This document shows, piece after piece, positions 1 to 7,543 of a stretch of DNA of 34,584 nucleotides. The notes under the pieces were generated by a model, which ran no database searches, was not told where the DNA came from, and worked only from the letters and a program-made list of their open reading frames with translations. The position numbers were made by a program, and so were the translations under genes. This stretch comes from Vibrionales bacterium SWAT-3 (GTDB taxonomy: Bacteria > Pseudomonadota > Gammaproteobacteria > Enterobacterales > Vibrionaceae). The stretch covers positions 1 through 34,584 of the forward strand of contig AAZW01000053.1 in assembly GCA_000169995.1 (NCBI GenBank), in the 5' to 3' direction. Numbering within the stretch: position 1 is the first letter of the stretch; every line of letters starts with the position of its first letter.

Positions 1-786
1 GGTGATATTCGTATTGAAACACCGGATACTAACGAAGCAAAAGAGCTACTGAAGTTCTGTCGTAAGTTTACTGTGCCAATGCGTCAAGCAATGCGCGGTA
101 AAGGTTTGATGACAGCGAAGGACAACGCGAAGAAGCCTGTGCTTCACTTGTGCTTCATCGCGCCAGGTCACTGCTTTGTTGGTTACTCTTACCCAACCAA
201 CAACTCGCAGTTCTTCATGGGGATTCCTCGTTTGAGGTTCCCTTCAGATGCGCCAAGCCGTTCTACATTGAAGTTAGAAGAGGCATTCCACGTATTTATT
301 CCTCGTGATGAGTGGGATGAGCGTCTTGCTCCGGGTATGTGGGGTGTAGATTTAGGTGCCTGTCCTGGTGGTTGGACTTACCAATTGGTTAAGCGTTCGA
401 TGTTCGTTCACTGTGTTGATAACGGCATGATGGCGGATAGCCTAATGGAAACTGGCCAAATCAAACACCACATGGTGGATGGCTTTAAGTTCGAACCAGA
501 CCGTAAGAACGTCACTTGGATCATCTGTGACATGGTTGAGAAACCTGCGCGCGTTGCACACCTTATGGGTGAGTGGATCATCAAAGGTTGGGCGAAAGAA
601 GCACTATTCAACCTTAAACTGCCAATGAAGGGCCGTTACGATGAAGTTCTGCAAGATATCGAGAACCTAAAACTGTTCCTGATTGAGAACAAAGTGAAGT
701 TCAAGATGCAGGCGAAGCACCTATATCATGACCGCGAAGAGATTACGGTCCATATCCAGTCACTTTCAAATATCTCACCGCACTAA
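1..786 (+). CDS. rlmM: 23S rRNA (cytidine-2'-O-)-methyltransferase RlmM, 5' end missing
   Basis: The frame is open from base 1, so the gene begins upstream of the window; 261 residues are visible. The family is about 360 residues, so roughly the first 100 (the THUMP-like N-terminus) are missing. RlmM 2'-O-methylates a cytidine of 23S rRNA (C2498 in E. coli) using S-adenosylmethionine. The visible part carries the Rossmann methyltransferase core: the SAM-binding motif VDLGACPGGWT, an acidic motif IICDMVEKP, and the FNLKLPMKGR strand with the catalytic-type lysine. The methionine at 73 is internal and is not the start. The gene ends just before a strong intrinsic terminator. Identification is firm from the motif order. 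Confidence 0.95.
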   Translation, partial: GDIRIETPDTNEAKELLKFCRKFTVPMRQAMRGKGLMTAKDNAKKPVLHLCFIAPGHCFVGYSYPTNNSQFFMGIPRLRFPSDAPSRSTLKLEEAFHVFIPRDEWDERLAPGMWGVDLGACPGGWTYQLVKRSMFVHCVDNGMMADSLMETGQIKHHMVDGFKFEPDRKNVTWIICDMVEKPARVAHLMGEWIIKGWAKEALFNLKLPMKGRYDEVLQDIENLKLFLIENKVKFKMQAKHLYHDREEITVHIQSLSNISPH

Positions 787-810
787 TATTGGCGTTGATA
801 CACCAGTGAT

Positions 811-838
811 AAAAATGCTCCTTTAAGGGGCATTTTTT
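811..838 (+). terminator. Intrinsic terminator of rlmM
   Basis: The stem AAAAATGCTCC / GGGGCATTTT closes a 5-base loop and runs into six T residues. It lies 25 bases after the rlmM stop codon. The A-rich 5' arm could also give weak termination on the opposite strand. Confidence 0.85.
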
Positions 839-924
839 GTATCTGAAGTTCATGAAAAAACTCGAATATAGGCGTGAAATAAGAGGAAAATCGTCGAAAT
901 GCAGGCTATTTCAGTATTTGAATA

Positions 925-1031
925 TTAAAAAAGCCGCAAGTGATCGAGACTTACGGCTACCTATCTTCAGGGATGATACGAAGCAGGATTTATTCAAAGA
1001 TTCAGCAGCAAAACGAAGTAAGTTTTACAGC
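925..1031 (-). ncRNA. Candidate small RNA, divergent from the TonB receptor gene
   Basis: On the minus strand an extended -10 element (TGTTAAGAT; -10 hexamer at 1043-1038) predicts a start near 1031. About 75 bases later comes a clean intrinsic terminator: GCCG-c-AAGT paired with ACTT-a-CGGC (957-933) followed by TTTTTT. The predicted transcript is about 105 nt with no convincing reading frame. The -35 region is weak, as expected for an extended -10 promoter. No minus-strand protein gene ends here to need this terminator. I do not recognise the sequence as RyhB, Spot 42, Qrr or another vibrio RNA I know. This is an inference from promoter and terminator signals only. Confidence 0.5.
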
Positions 1032-1090
1032 GAGGGCATCTTAACAAAATTTATTTTATGAAAAGTAAGTGAACGTAAGTAAAGAATGTA

Positions 1091-1110
1091 AATGATAAGA
1101 ATTATCATTC
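1091..1110 (+). promoter_or_regulatory. Fur box upstream of the TonB-dependent receptor
   Basis: AATGATAAGAATTATCATT is an 8-3-8 inverted repeat that closely follows the classical Fur operator of repeated NATWAT units. It lies 57 bases before the receptor start codon and just upstream of a TAATAT -10-like hexamer at 1119-1124, so Fur-Fe(II) binding would block the receptor promoter. Iron-repressed expression is inferred from the site. Confidence 0.85.
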
Positions 1111-1166
1111 AATTTATGTAATATTCACGTCCCCTGACTTAAATCTATAAAATATAAAAGCACAGT

Positions 1167-3206
1167 ATGAAACTTAAAGCACTTTCAGTAGCCGTTACGG
1201 TTGCCTTAACTTCATTTACAGCCCTTGCTGCCGACGAACAAGAAACGGTAGTGGTAATTGGCTCAGCTCTTGATCAACTTGTTCAGACTGAAATCAACTC
1301 TGACACACTTGAAAAGAAACAAGCATCAGACATTAAAGACGTTCTGAATACTATGCCAAGTGTAACGGTAGACGGAAACGCACGTTACTCTCGCAAAGTG
1401 TATGTACGTGGTATGGAAGACAAGTTTGCCGTGGTGACTATCGATGGTGCACGTCAAGAAGGTCAGCTGTTCCACCACTCTGGTGATCAGGCCATTGACC
1501 CTGCGATGCTTAAGCGTGCTGAAATTGAATTAGGTGGTAACTCTGCACTGTCGGGTTCAGGTGCGATCAACGGCTCATTTAGCTACGAGACAAAAGATCC
1601 AAGCGACCTTCTTAAGCCTGGCGAAAGCATTGGTGCTCGAGTTAAAACTAGCTACCAAACGGCTTACGAGCGTTTCGCAACCAACGTTGCTGTGTATGCA
1701 AAAGTAAACGACAAGCTGCAATTCATGGGGATTGCAAACTACTCTGAAGACGGTGACCTACATATCCCAGATCAGGAAGCGGTGACGTCTAAGCAAGGCG
1801 AACTGAAGTCTGGTATCGCGAAAGTGGTATTCATCCCGAATGATGCTAACGAATTTAAACTGACTTTCAACCGATACAACGATGGTGGTAAGCGCCAACT
1901 ATCTGGTGAGAAGGCCGGTGCTCTGTATGCGGATGATGAGCACAACTACCACTCGCTTAACCGTGATACTGTGACTCTGCAGCACGAATACGATGCCGGT
2001 AGTGACTTGGTACACCTAAAAACTAATATCTACTACAACCGCCAGTACATGGACCGTGATGCTCTAACTGAAGACTACGGCGATTGGAATCAAGTAAATG
2101 GCTCTTGGGAATTTACTAAAGATGGTGAGTTATCAATCCCACATCGTGAATACAACGTGACGACCATTGGTGGTGACATTCGCAATATCTCTTGGGTTGG
2201 TGAGCATGAGCTGACTTATGGTCTTGATGGCTATAAAGCTGAGCAGTGGATTGACGCGGGCGACGGTGTTTACCAAAGCGGCTCTAAGCAAGGTGAAACC
2301 AAGAAGTACGGCATGGATGGTGGTACCGTGACAGCTTACGGCCTTTACCTACAAGACATGTACGAGTTTAGCGACTTCCGTTTAACCACTGGCTTGCGTT
2401 ACGACGTTCATAAGCTTGGTGGTGTTTACGATGGTGATTTCGACCAGTTGTCTCCTAAATTCAAAGGTGAATACCAAACCACGGATAATCTAAAACTTCG
2501 TGTAGGCTACGGTCGTTTGTTTAAAGGCGCATCATTGCCAGAAGCATTAACCATGAAAGCCGCATCTGATGTTAATCAGTCTGATACTAAGGCGATGACG
2601 GGTAATAACTACGAGGCTGGTTTTGATTACGAGCTGACACGTCTACTTGCTGCAGACTACGCTATTCTAGGTTTCACGGCTTACACCTACAACCTTGATA
2701 ACCAAATGCATCCAACTAAGAACAACTCAACACTGGCAAACCAGTATGATGTTGAAGTGTGGGGTGTGGAAACGGTACTGAGCTACGCACTAGACTCTCT
2801 AAGCGTATACGCTAACCACTCATACTCGGATGGTGACCAGAAAGACCTAGAGAGTGGCAAAACAAGTCACATGAGCAAAACTGGCATTCATAACTTCAAA
2901 GCGGGCTTTAACTACAGTCTAAATAGTGAGTTTGTGTTTGGTTGGGATTCTCGCTTCGTTCCGGGTAATGACTACACGGATGAAAAGGATGAGCAAGTGA
3001 AGCGTGCTGGTTTTGCAACACATAATATCTGGGCGGCTTACACGCCGACGTTTGCGAAAGACCTAGAGATGAACATCGGTATCGATAACATTCTTGATAA
3101 GAAATACGCAGAGCATACTGGCTTTGGTATCTCTTGGGGCTTAGACAAGTACACCAGCTACGAAGCCGGTCGTAACTTCAAAGCTTCTATCGCTTATAAC
3201 TTCTAA
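1167..3206 (+). CDS. TonB-dependent outer-membrane receptor, probably for iron or heme
   Basis: The 679-residue precursor has a signal peptide (1-21, cleaved after SFTALA) and a TonB box (ETVVVIG) right after it. A plug domain follows (about 40-155; VYVRGMEDKFAVVTIDGARQ), then a 22-strand-type barrel ending in the aromatic terminus AYNF. The plug segment DGARQEG...LLKRAEIELGGNSALSGSGAINGSFSY is laid out like TonB-dependent hemin/hemoglobin receptors. I do not find the FRAP and NPNL heme-receptor motifs; the equivalent region reads RLFKGASLPEAL. The ligand is therefore open: heme, hemoprotein or a siderophore. A Fur box sits upstream, supporting an iron role. The Shine-Dalgarno region (AAAAGCACAGT) is weak. 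No tonB/exbBD or ABC transporter lies next to it, so energy and periplasmic transfer must come from elsewhere. Confidence 0.9.
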   Translation: MKLKALSVAVTVALTSFTALAADEQETVVVIGSALDQLVQTEINSDTLEKKQASDIKDVLNTMPSVTVDGNARYSRKVYVRGMEDKFAVVTIDGARQEGQLFHHSGDQAIDPAMLKRAEIELGGNSALSGSGAINGSFSYETKDPSDLLKPGESIGARVKTSYQTAYERFATNVAVYAKVNDKLQFMGIANYSEDGDLHIPDQEAVTSKQGELKSGIAKVVFIPNDANEFKLTFNRYNDGGKRQLSGEKAGALYADDEHNYHSLNRDTVTLQHEYDAGSDLVHLKTNIYYNRQYMDRDALTEDYGDWNQVNGSWEFTKDGELSIPHREYNVTTIGGDIRNISWVGEHELTYGLDGYKAEQWIDAGDGVYQSGSKQGETKKYGMDGGTVTAYGLYLQDMYEFSDFRLTTGLRYDVHKLGGVYDGDFDQLSPKFKGEYQTTDNLKLRVGYGRLFKGASLPEALTMKAASDVNQSDTKAMTGNNYEAGFDYELTRLLAADYAILGFTAYTYNLDNQMHPTKNNSTLANQYDVEVWGVETVLSYALDSLSVYANHSYSDGDQKDLESGKTSHMSKTGIHNFKAGFNYSLNSEFVFGWDSRFVPGNDYTDEKDEQVKRAGFATHNIWAAYTPTFAKDLEMNIGIDNILDKKYAEHTGFGISWGLDKYTSYEAGRNFKASIAYNF

Positions 3207-3246
3207 TCATTCGATTAAGTTCAGTTAGGCGGCAGCCAAAATAACA

Positions 3247-3274
3247 AAAAGCCTTAGTATCGACTAAGGCTTTT
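3247..3274 (+). terminator. Bidirectional terminator between the TonB receptor gene and xni
   Basis: AAAAGCCTTAGT-atcg-ACTAAGGCTTTT is a perfect 12-bp stem with a tetraloop, with A-rich and T-rich flanks. It lies between two convergent genes and can end both transcripts. Confidence 0.9.
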
Positions 3275-3316
3275 CTGTATCTGGAACTTCGTATGACAGA
3301 GGGTTTCTATATAGAG

Positions 3317-4090
3317 CTAAGTACTTGCTTCATAACGAATATCTTGCAGGTTAAAACCTAAATCAATGTCTGTTTTGAGAGCTGAGACTTGCTTACACAC
3401 TCGAGCGGACTCAATGTGTTCATCAAACTTCTTACGATATTTTTTCGGTAAATCTTCCGCTTGAAAGGCCGTTTCAATGTCTGGGTAAGTGGTTAAGATC
3501 TCTTTTGCTGCTTTCGGCCCCACGCCTGGGATGCCTGGCACTTGGCTAGAGCTTACGCCGGTTAACCCCCAGTAATCTGCAAGCTGATCTGGTTTTACGC
3601 CGAACTCCGCCTCGATAAAGGGCTTATCTAACCAGCGATGTTGGAAATAATCGCGGATCTGCAGGGTAGGCGACAACAGTTGGCAGTAGCCCTTGTCTGT
3701 AGAGATGATCGTAACGGTTTCGCCATGGTCTGCGACTTTCTTAGCCAGTGTTGCAACCAAGTCATCCGCTTCATCACCATCGGACAGTAATGAATCTATG
3801 CCTAACTCCCACCAAGCTTGTTGGATTGCATCAAGGCCTTGCATGAGTGGCTCTGGCATGGGTTTTCGGTTCTGCTTGTATGCAGGCAGTACTTCCGCGC
3901 GCCAGCCTCGTTCTTGCAGGTGATGATCAAACACCGCGATGATATGAGTCGGCTTAGACTCTGAAGTAATCTTATTTAGAGTACGAGTTGTCGTGGTGAT
4001 GGTTCTTGCTATATCGGTTGGATCCGGCTGAGCCGAGTGCACACGTCGGATGAGATTCAAGGCATCGATAATAACAAGATGGATAGACAT
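3317..4090 (-). CDS. xni: Flap endonuclease Xni (exonuclease IX family)
   Basis: The 257-residue protein belongs to the 5'-3' exonuclease / flap endonuclease family, related to the N-terminal domain of DNA polymerase I, and matches the usual Xni length (about 250). The N-terminus MSIHLVIIDALNLIRRVHSAQ is typical of the family. The metal-site region follows (VFDH..., DEADDLVATLA, STDKGYCQLL), then a helix-hairpin-helix segment GIPGVGPKAAKEIL (about 185-200) that contacts duplex DNA. E. coli Xni lacks some metal-binding aspartates of the polymerase-linked enzyme and acts on branched substrates; I take this one to be alike. The start codon follows GTGGAAAC, a usable ribosome site. The gene lies downstream of ppnN but a terminator separates them. 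Confidence 0.93.
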   Translation of the reverse strand: MSIHLVIIDALNLIRRVHSAQPDPTDIARTITTTTRTLNKITSESKPTHIIAVFDHHLQERGWRAEVLPAYKQNRKPMPEPLMQGLDAIQQAWWELGIDSLLSDGDEADDLVATLAKKVADHGETVTIISTDKGYCQLLSPTLQIRDYFQHRWLDKPFIEAEFGVKPDQLADYWGLTGVSSSQVPGIPGVGPKAAKEILTTYPDIETAFQAEDLPKKYRKKFDEHIESARVCKQVSALKTDIDLGFNLQDIRYEAST

Positions 4091-4111
4091 AAGTTTCCAC
4101 TAAATAGGCAA

Positions 4112-4136
4112 TAAAAAAGGGGCTGCTAGCCCCTTA
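4112..4136 (-). terminator. Intrinsic terminator of ppnN
   Basis: On the minus strand the stem AAGGGGCTagcAGCCCCTT is followed by TTTTTTAT. It lies about 50 bases after the ppnN stop codon and only about 20 bases before the xni start, so xni probably needs its own promoter or read-through. Confidence 0.85.
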
Positions 4137-4183
4137 TAGTAACGTATCAGTTAGTGAGTTGAAACGTTGGTAACGTAAACGCC

Positions 4184-5548
4184 TTAATCACGAGAGGCGA
4201 TTTTATAGCAAGGCACGTAGTCGGTCCCGCCCGGTAGCTTCATTCGATGTTGCTCAACAAAGTCGTTAAGCAGTTGGTCCATTTTGGTCATTAGCTCTTT
4301 GTCACCATCGATAATGAATGGGCCGTGTTTTTCTATCTCTAGAATACCTTCAGCTTTGACATTACCCGCAACAATGCCCGAGAACGCTTTGCGCAGATTC
4401 GCCGCAAGGCTCTCTGTTTTCTGGTCCATGTGTAGGTCGAGTGCCGCCATTGATTCGTGAGTCGGATCGAAAGGCAGTTGGAACTCAGGTTCAATATGCA
4501 GTGACCAGTTATAGCTGTAGGCATCGCCGGTCTCTTTACGGTGAGAACGGACATCCGGCATAGCTTGCTTCATGATTTTCGCGGCGCGAGCCGGGTCATC
4601 AATCACGATCTCATAATGTTTTTGTGCTTCTGGACCTAATGTCTCGCCAATGAATTTATCAATTGAGCGGAAGTAGGCTTCACTCTCCTTTGAGCCCGTT
4701 AATACAATCGGCATTGGCTGATCGGCATTGTTCGGGTGCATCATAATACCTAAGATGTACAACAGCTCTTCGGCAGTACCTGGGCCGCCAGGGAAGATGA
4801 TGATGCCGTGCGCCATACGAACAAACGCCTCAAGACGCTTCTCAATATCAGGCATGATCACTAGCTCATTCACGATAGGGTTTGGTGGCTCAGCCGCAAT
4901 GATTGATGGTTCAGTAAGACCTAGGTAACGATGATCAGTGTAGCGTTGCTTCGCGTGACCAATTGCCGCCCCCTTCATTGGGCCTTCCATCGCGCCTGGT
5001 CCACAACCGGTACAGATGTTGAGCTCGCGCAGGCCAAGTTCATTACCCACTTCACGAGTGTATTGGTATTCGCTGGCATTGATTGAGTGACCGCCCCAAC
5101 ACACGATGAGGTTCGGTTCGATGCCCGGAGTCAGCGCGCCTGCATTTCTCAAAATACCAAACACTAGGTTGGTGATATGAGTGGCGTTGGTCAGGTTAAG
5201 CCTTTGGTTGTCGGCTAGGTGCATGTTGACGTACACAATGTCACGCAGCACTGAAAATAGGTGTTCTTGAATCCCTTTGATGATTTCACCATCGACAAAG
5301 GCATGCTCTGGTGGGTTGCTCAGTTCGAGCTTGATACCACGCTCACGGCGAACGACTTCGACATCGAACGATAGATATTTGTCGAGTAACTCTTTGGAGT
5401 TGTCAGTATGGCTACCTGAGTTGAGTACCGCTAACGTACAGTTACGATACAGTTGGTACAGATCACTAGACGCGGTTTTCTTAAGACGCTCAACCTCAAG
5501 TTGAGAGAGTAAATCCATGCTACCGGCAGGGCTAATATGAGTGATCAT
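4184..5548 (-). CDS. ppnN: Pyrimidine/purine nucleotide 5'-monophosphate nucleosidase PpnN
   Basis: The 454-residue protein matches full-length PpnN (YgdH), which cleaves nucleoside monophosphates to base plus ribose 5-phosphate and in E. coli is stimulated by (p)ppGpp. The N-terminal and C-terminal regions typical of PpnN flank a LOG-type (lysine decarboxylase-like) Rossmann core. In that core I see CWGGHSINASEY, the loop TGCGPGAMEGPMKGA, and the hallmark PGGPGTAEELLYILG, where the glutamate and glycine loop form the active site. The start is set by a strong ribosome site (AAGGAGG, 4 bases before ATG). A TATAAT hexamer on the minus strand at 5693-5688 is a likely -10. Older annotations call this family a decarboxylase; the PGGxGTxxE motif indicates nucleosidase activity. 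Confidence 0.94.
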   Translation of the reverse strand: MITHISPAGSMDLLSQLEVERLKKTASSDLYQLYRNCTLAVLNSGSHTDNSKELLDKYLSFDVEVVRRERGIKLELSNPPEHAFVDGEIIKGIQEHLFSVLRDIVYVNMHLADNQRLNLTNATHITNLVFGILRNAGALTPGIEPNLIVCWGGHSINASEYQYTREVGNELGLRELNICTGCGPGAMEGPMKGAAIGHAKQRYTDHRYLGLTEPSIIAAEPPNPIVNELVIMPDIEKRLEAFVRMAHGIIIFPGGPGTAEELLYILGIMMHPNNADQPMPIVLTGSKESEAYFRSIDKFIGETLGPEAQKHYEIVIDDPARAAKIMKQAMPDVRSHRKETGDAYSYNWSLHIEPEFQLPFDPTHESMAALDLHMDQKTESLAANLRKAFSGIVAGNVKAEGILEIEKHGPFIIDGDKELMTKMDQLLNDFVEQHRMKLPGGTDYVPCYKIASRD

Positions 5549-5859
5549 AGTGCCTCCTTGTTGAAAAGAGCAGGGGAGACAGTTAAGTAACCCTCTGGCT
5601 CGAGAGTGAGAAGCAAACGTTGAAAGTGTTTGGTTAAGGGTGAGAGAGTTAACCAGACGAAACGGATACGACAGCGTTGCTTAATGGATTATATAAAAAT
5701 TGGTTAAGAGCAAATATACGGTTGCTTGAAATCTTATATACAGCATTGCTTGCCAAGAATGCTTGTTAAGCGAATGTTAATCATTAGCTTAGCAAACATT
5801 TAGGAAATTGGTATGTGATAAGTATTTGAAAAAATGAAATAAATTAAATCTAGGGCTGC
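5549..5859. other. Intergenic region between the GGDEF gene and ppnN (311 bp)
   Basis: This AT-rich stretch should hold the ppnN promoter. The minus-strand hexamer TATAAT at 5693-5688 is perfect, with a poor -35 (TATTTG) 17 bases upstream. I see no clear terminator for the GGDEF gene that ends at 5860 and no small gene. Confidence 0.45.
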
Positions 5860-7425
5860 TTAGTTCCAAACAAGTTGGTTGGTTCCACGATGTTTTGCTT
5901 TATTTAGAGTTTTATTGAGTCGCTCTAACACTTCTTCTGGCGTATCCGACTCTTTGAATTGAGTGCTGGCTGCACATAAGGTGATCGTGATTTGTTGGTC
6001 ACGGAACTTAAATGGTAAACGGCTTACCTGAGTTTGAATGTTTTGAATCACCTGATGGCAATATTCATCGGTTTGTTCGGGTAGCAATAAGATAAATTCT
6101 TCACCAGAAAAACGCGCTACAGTATCGGTAGTGCTGGCTTCTTTGGTAATGGTTCTTGCGATGATCTTTAGGGCTTTATCGCCCGCAGTGTAACCAAAGC
6201 TATCGTTGATCGATTTGAAGTTGTCGATATCAAGCAGTACTACACGTAGTGAGTGTTGTGCGCGAATCCAACGGCGGTACTCAAGTTCTAAACGGTCAGT
6301 AAAAGCAGTACGGTTGTAAACCTTCGTTAGAGGGTCAAGTAGCATACGCTGAGCCTGATCTTCTAGACGTTTGCGGTAATCTTGAGTTACTTCATACAGT
6401 GAATCGAGCTGAGTTTTGCCGTAACTCATTCGTTCGATCAGTGCTTGCTCTTTTTGCTCGGCGTGATTCAACCTTTCAGATAGAGAGGCGATTTCACTGA
6501 GTAGAGGATTGATCGACTGTTTTAAGCTATCAATATCCTTCGCTCTCTCAACTGAGCTTTGGCTTTTGCTCACCAGCTCAGTGAGCTCAGAGTTGAGGCC
6601 TTGGCGGTGCTCAAAGTAGCTCTGACTTTGATCGGTATTCTGGTCTGCGGTTTTTATGCTCGATGCGAGTGACGCGTTGAGTTGGTCGATAAACTGCTCA
6701 GATTTTTTACGCTCTAGTGTGGTGCCTTCAATCACTAGCTTGAGGATCTGAAGTGTCAGCTCAAGCAGGTTTTGTGTAGAAACACCAAGCAATAGCTTTG
6801 CGCGAATATCGGTCAGCACATCACCTGATTCGCCCTCAAAATCGAGTTCGGTAATCAGATGTTGTAATTCGTTTGATAGGTCAGAAAGGAGTTCTTGTTC
6901 TGGGCTGTGTGCAGTGTCGGCGAACTGAGAGCGTGAGTTATTCGCCATAATCTTTATGGCACGCTCATAAATACCGAGCAGTTTTATTGCATGGTCGACT
7001 TTCTGACTACCATTGCATTCGGAGAAGCTAAGTAAGTTTCGTAGGTCGCGCTTGAGCTGTGCTGGAAGGCCGGTTATGCGTTGCAGCGTTTCCCCACTGT
7101 GCTTAATGCTATCGTCCAGATATCCGTTCTGTTTATCCATAGCCAAGGTTTTCTGCTTCAGCATCCTTTCTAGTACTGCCAGCTTTGGGATCATCGAGCT
7201 AATGTCTTTCTGTTTTTCTAGCTCTTCCCTAAGGGCAATGAGGTTTTCATCTAAATGGCTATTACTGCCAACGCACGCGTCACTTAAAGATGTGACGATT
7301 CGCTTTAGAACTTTCTGTTCGCGAATAAATTTGAACGAGGTGTCTCTTTGCGTCAAACGAACTTGCTCCAACTGAAATTTCAGCTGGTGGAGTTGCGCCT
7401 GAATGTCTTTTTCAAGAATGCCCAT
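5860..7425 (-). CDS. Soluble coiled-coil GGDEF protein with a variant SGEEF site; possible CdgG counterpart
   Basis: The 521-residue protein has no signal peptide or membrane segment. Residues 1 to about 345 are helical and coiled-coil-like, rich in Glu, Gln and Leu, and resemble the sensory/dimerisation part of many soluble diguanylate cyclases. The GGDEF domain (about 350-521) has LDPLTKVYNRTAF, the metal/nucleotide strand VVLLDIDNFKSINDSFGYTAGD, and an active-site loop RFSGEEF (SGEEF at 440-444). The first glycine is thus replaced by serine. The RxxD feedback-inhibition site is absent (STTD at that place). Activity cannot be decided from sequence: some xGDEF/xGEEF variants are active. By position it may correspond to V. 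cholerae VC0900 (CdgG), reported to lack cyclase activity and to repress rugosity; I recall this from memory. It lies 118 bp downstream of the TPR/GGDEF gene on the same strand. Confidence 0.85.
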   Translation of the reverse strand: MGILEKDIQAQLHQLKFQLEQVRLTQRDTSFKFIREQKVLKRIVTSLSDACVGSNSHLDENLIALREELEKQKDISSMIPKLAVLERMLKQKTLAMDKQNGYLDDSIKHSGETLQRITGLPAQLKRDLRNLLSFSECNGSQKVDHAIKLLGIYERAIKIMANNSRSQFADTAHSPEQELLSDLSNELQHLITELDFEGESGDVLTDIRAKLLLGVSTQNLLELTLQILKLVIEGTTLERKKSEQFIDQLNASLASSIKTADQNTDQSQSYFEHRQGLNSELTELVSKSQSSVERAKDIDSLKQSINPLLSEIASLSERLNHAEQKEQALIERMSYGKTQLDSLYEVTQDYRKRLEDQAQRMLLDPLTKVYNRTAFTDRLELEYRRWIRAQHSLRVVLLDIDNFKSINDSFGYTAGDKALKIIARTITKEASTTDTVARFSGEEFILLLPEQTDEYCHQVIQNIQTQVSRLPFKFRDQQITITLCAASTQFKESDTPEEVLERLNKTLNKAKHRGTNQLVWN

Positions 7426-7543
7426 AGATGTATTAAATAGCGCCGCGTAGATCGAACTCGATCATTTTGATGAAATTCCGTTACATCGATAATAACAAAA
7501 CTAAAAATAAGGTCACGAGTTGCAAGTCTTAACCGCTCGCAAA

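Noticed and set aside
925..1031. Identification of the small-RNA candidate as RyhB because of the nearby Fur box
   Set aside because: The conserved RyhB core is not present, and the Fur box is about 60 bp upstream of the predicted start and better placed for the receptor gene.
837..1061. Open frame of 74 codons on the plus strand between rlmM and the TonB receptor gene
   Set aside because: It starts inside the rlmM terminator, has no ribosome site or recognisable composition, and crosses the small-RNA candidate's terminator and promoter.
6085..6110. Calling the SGEEF protein catalytically dead from the serine alone
   Set aside because: Other GGDEF-domain proteins with a changed first residue are reported active; the remaining metal and GTP residues look intact.
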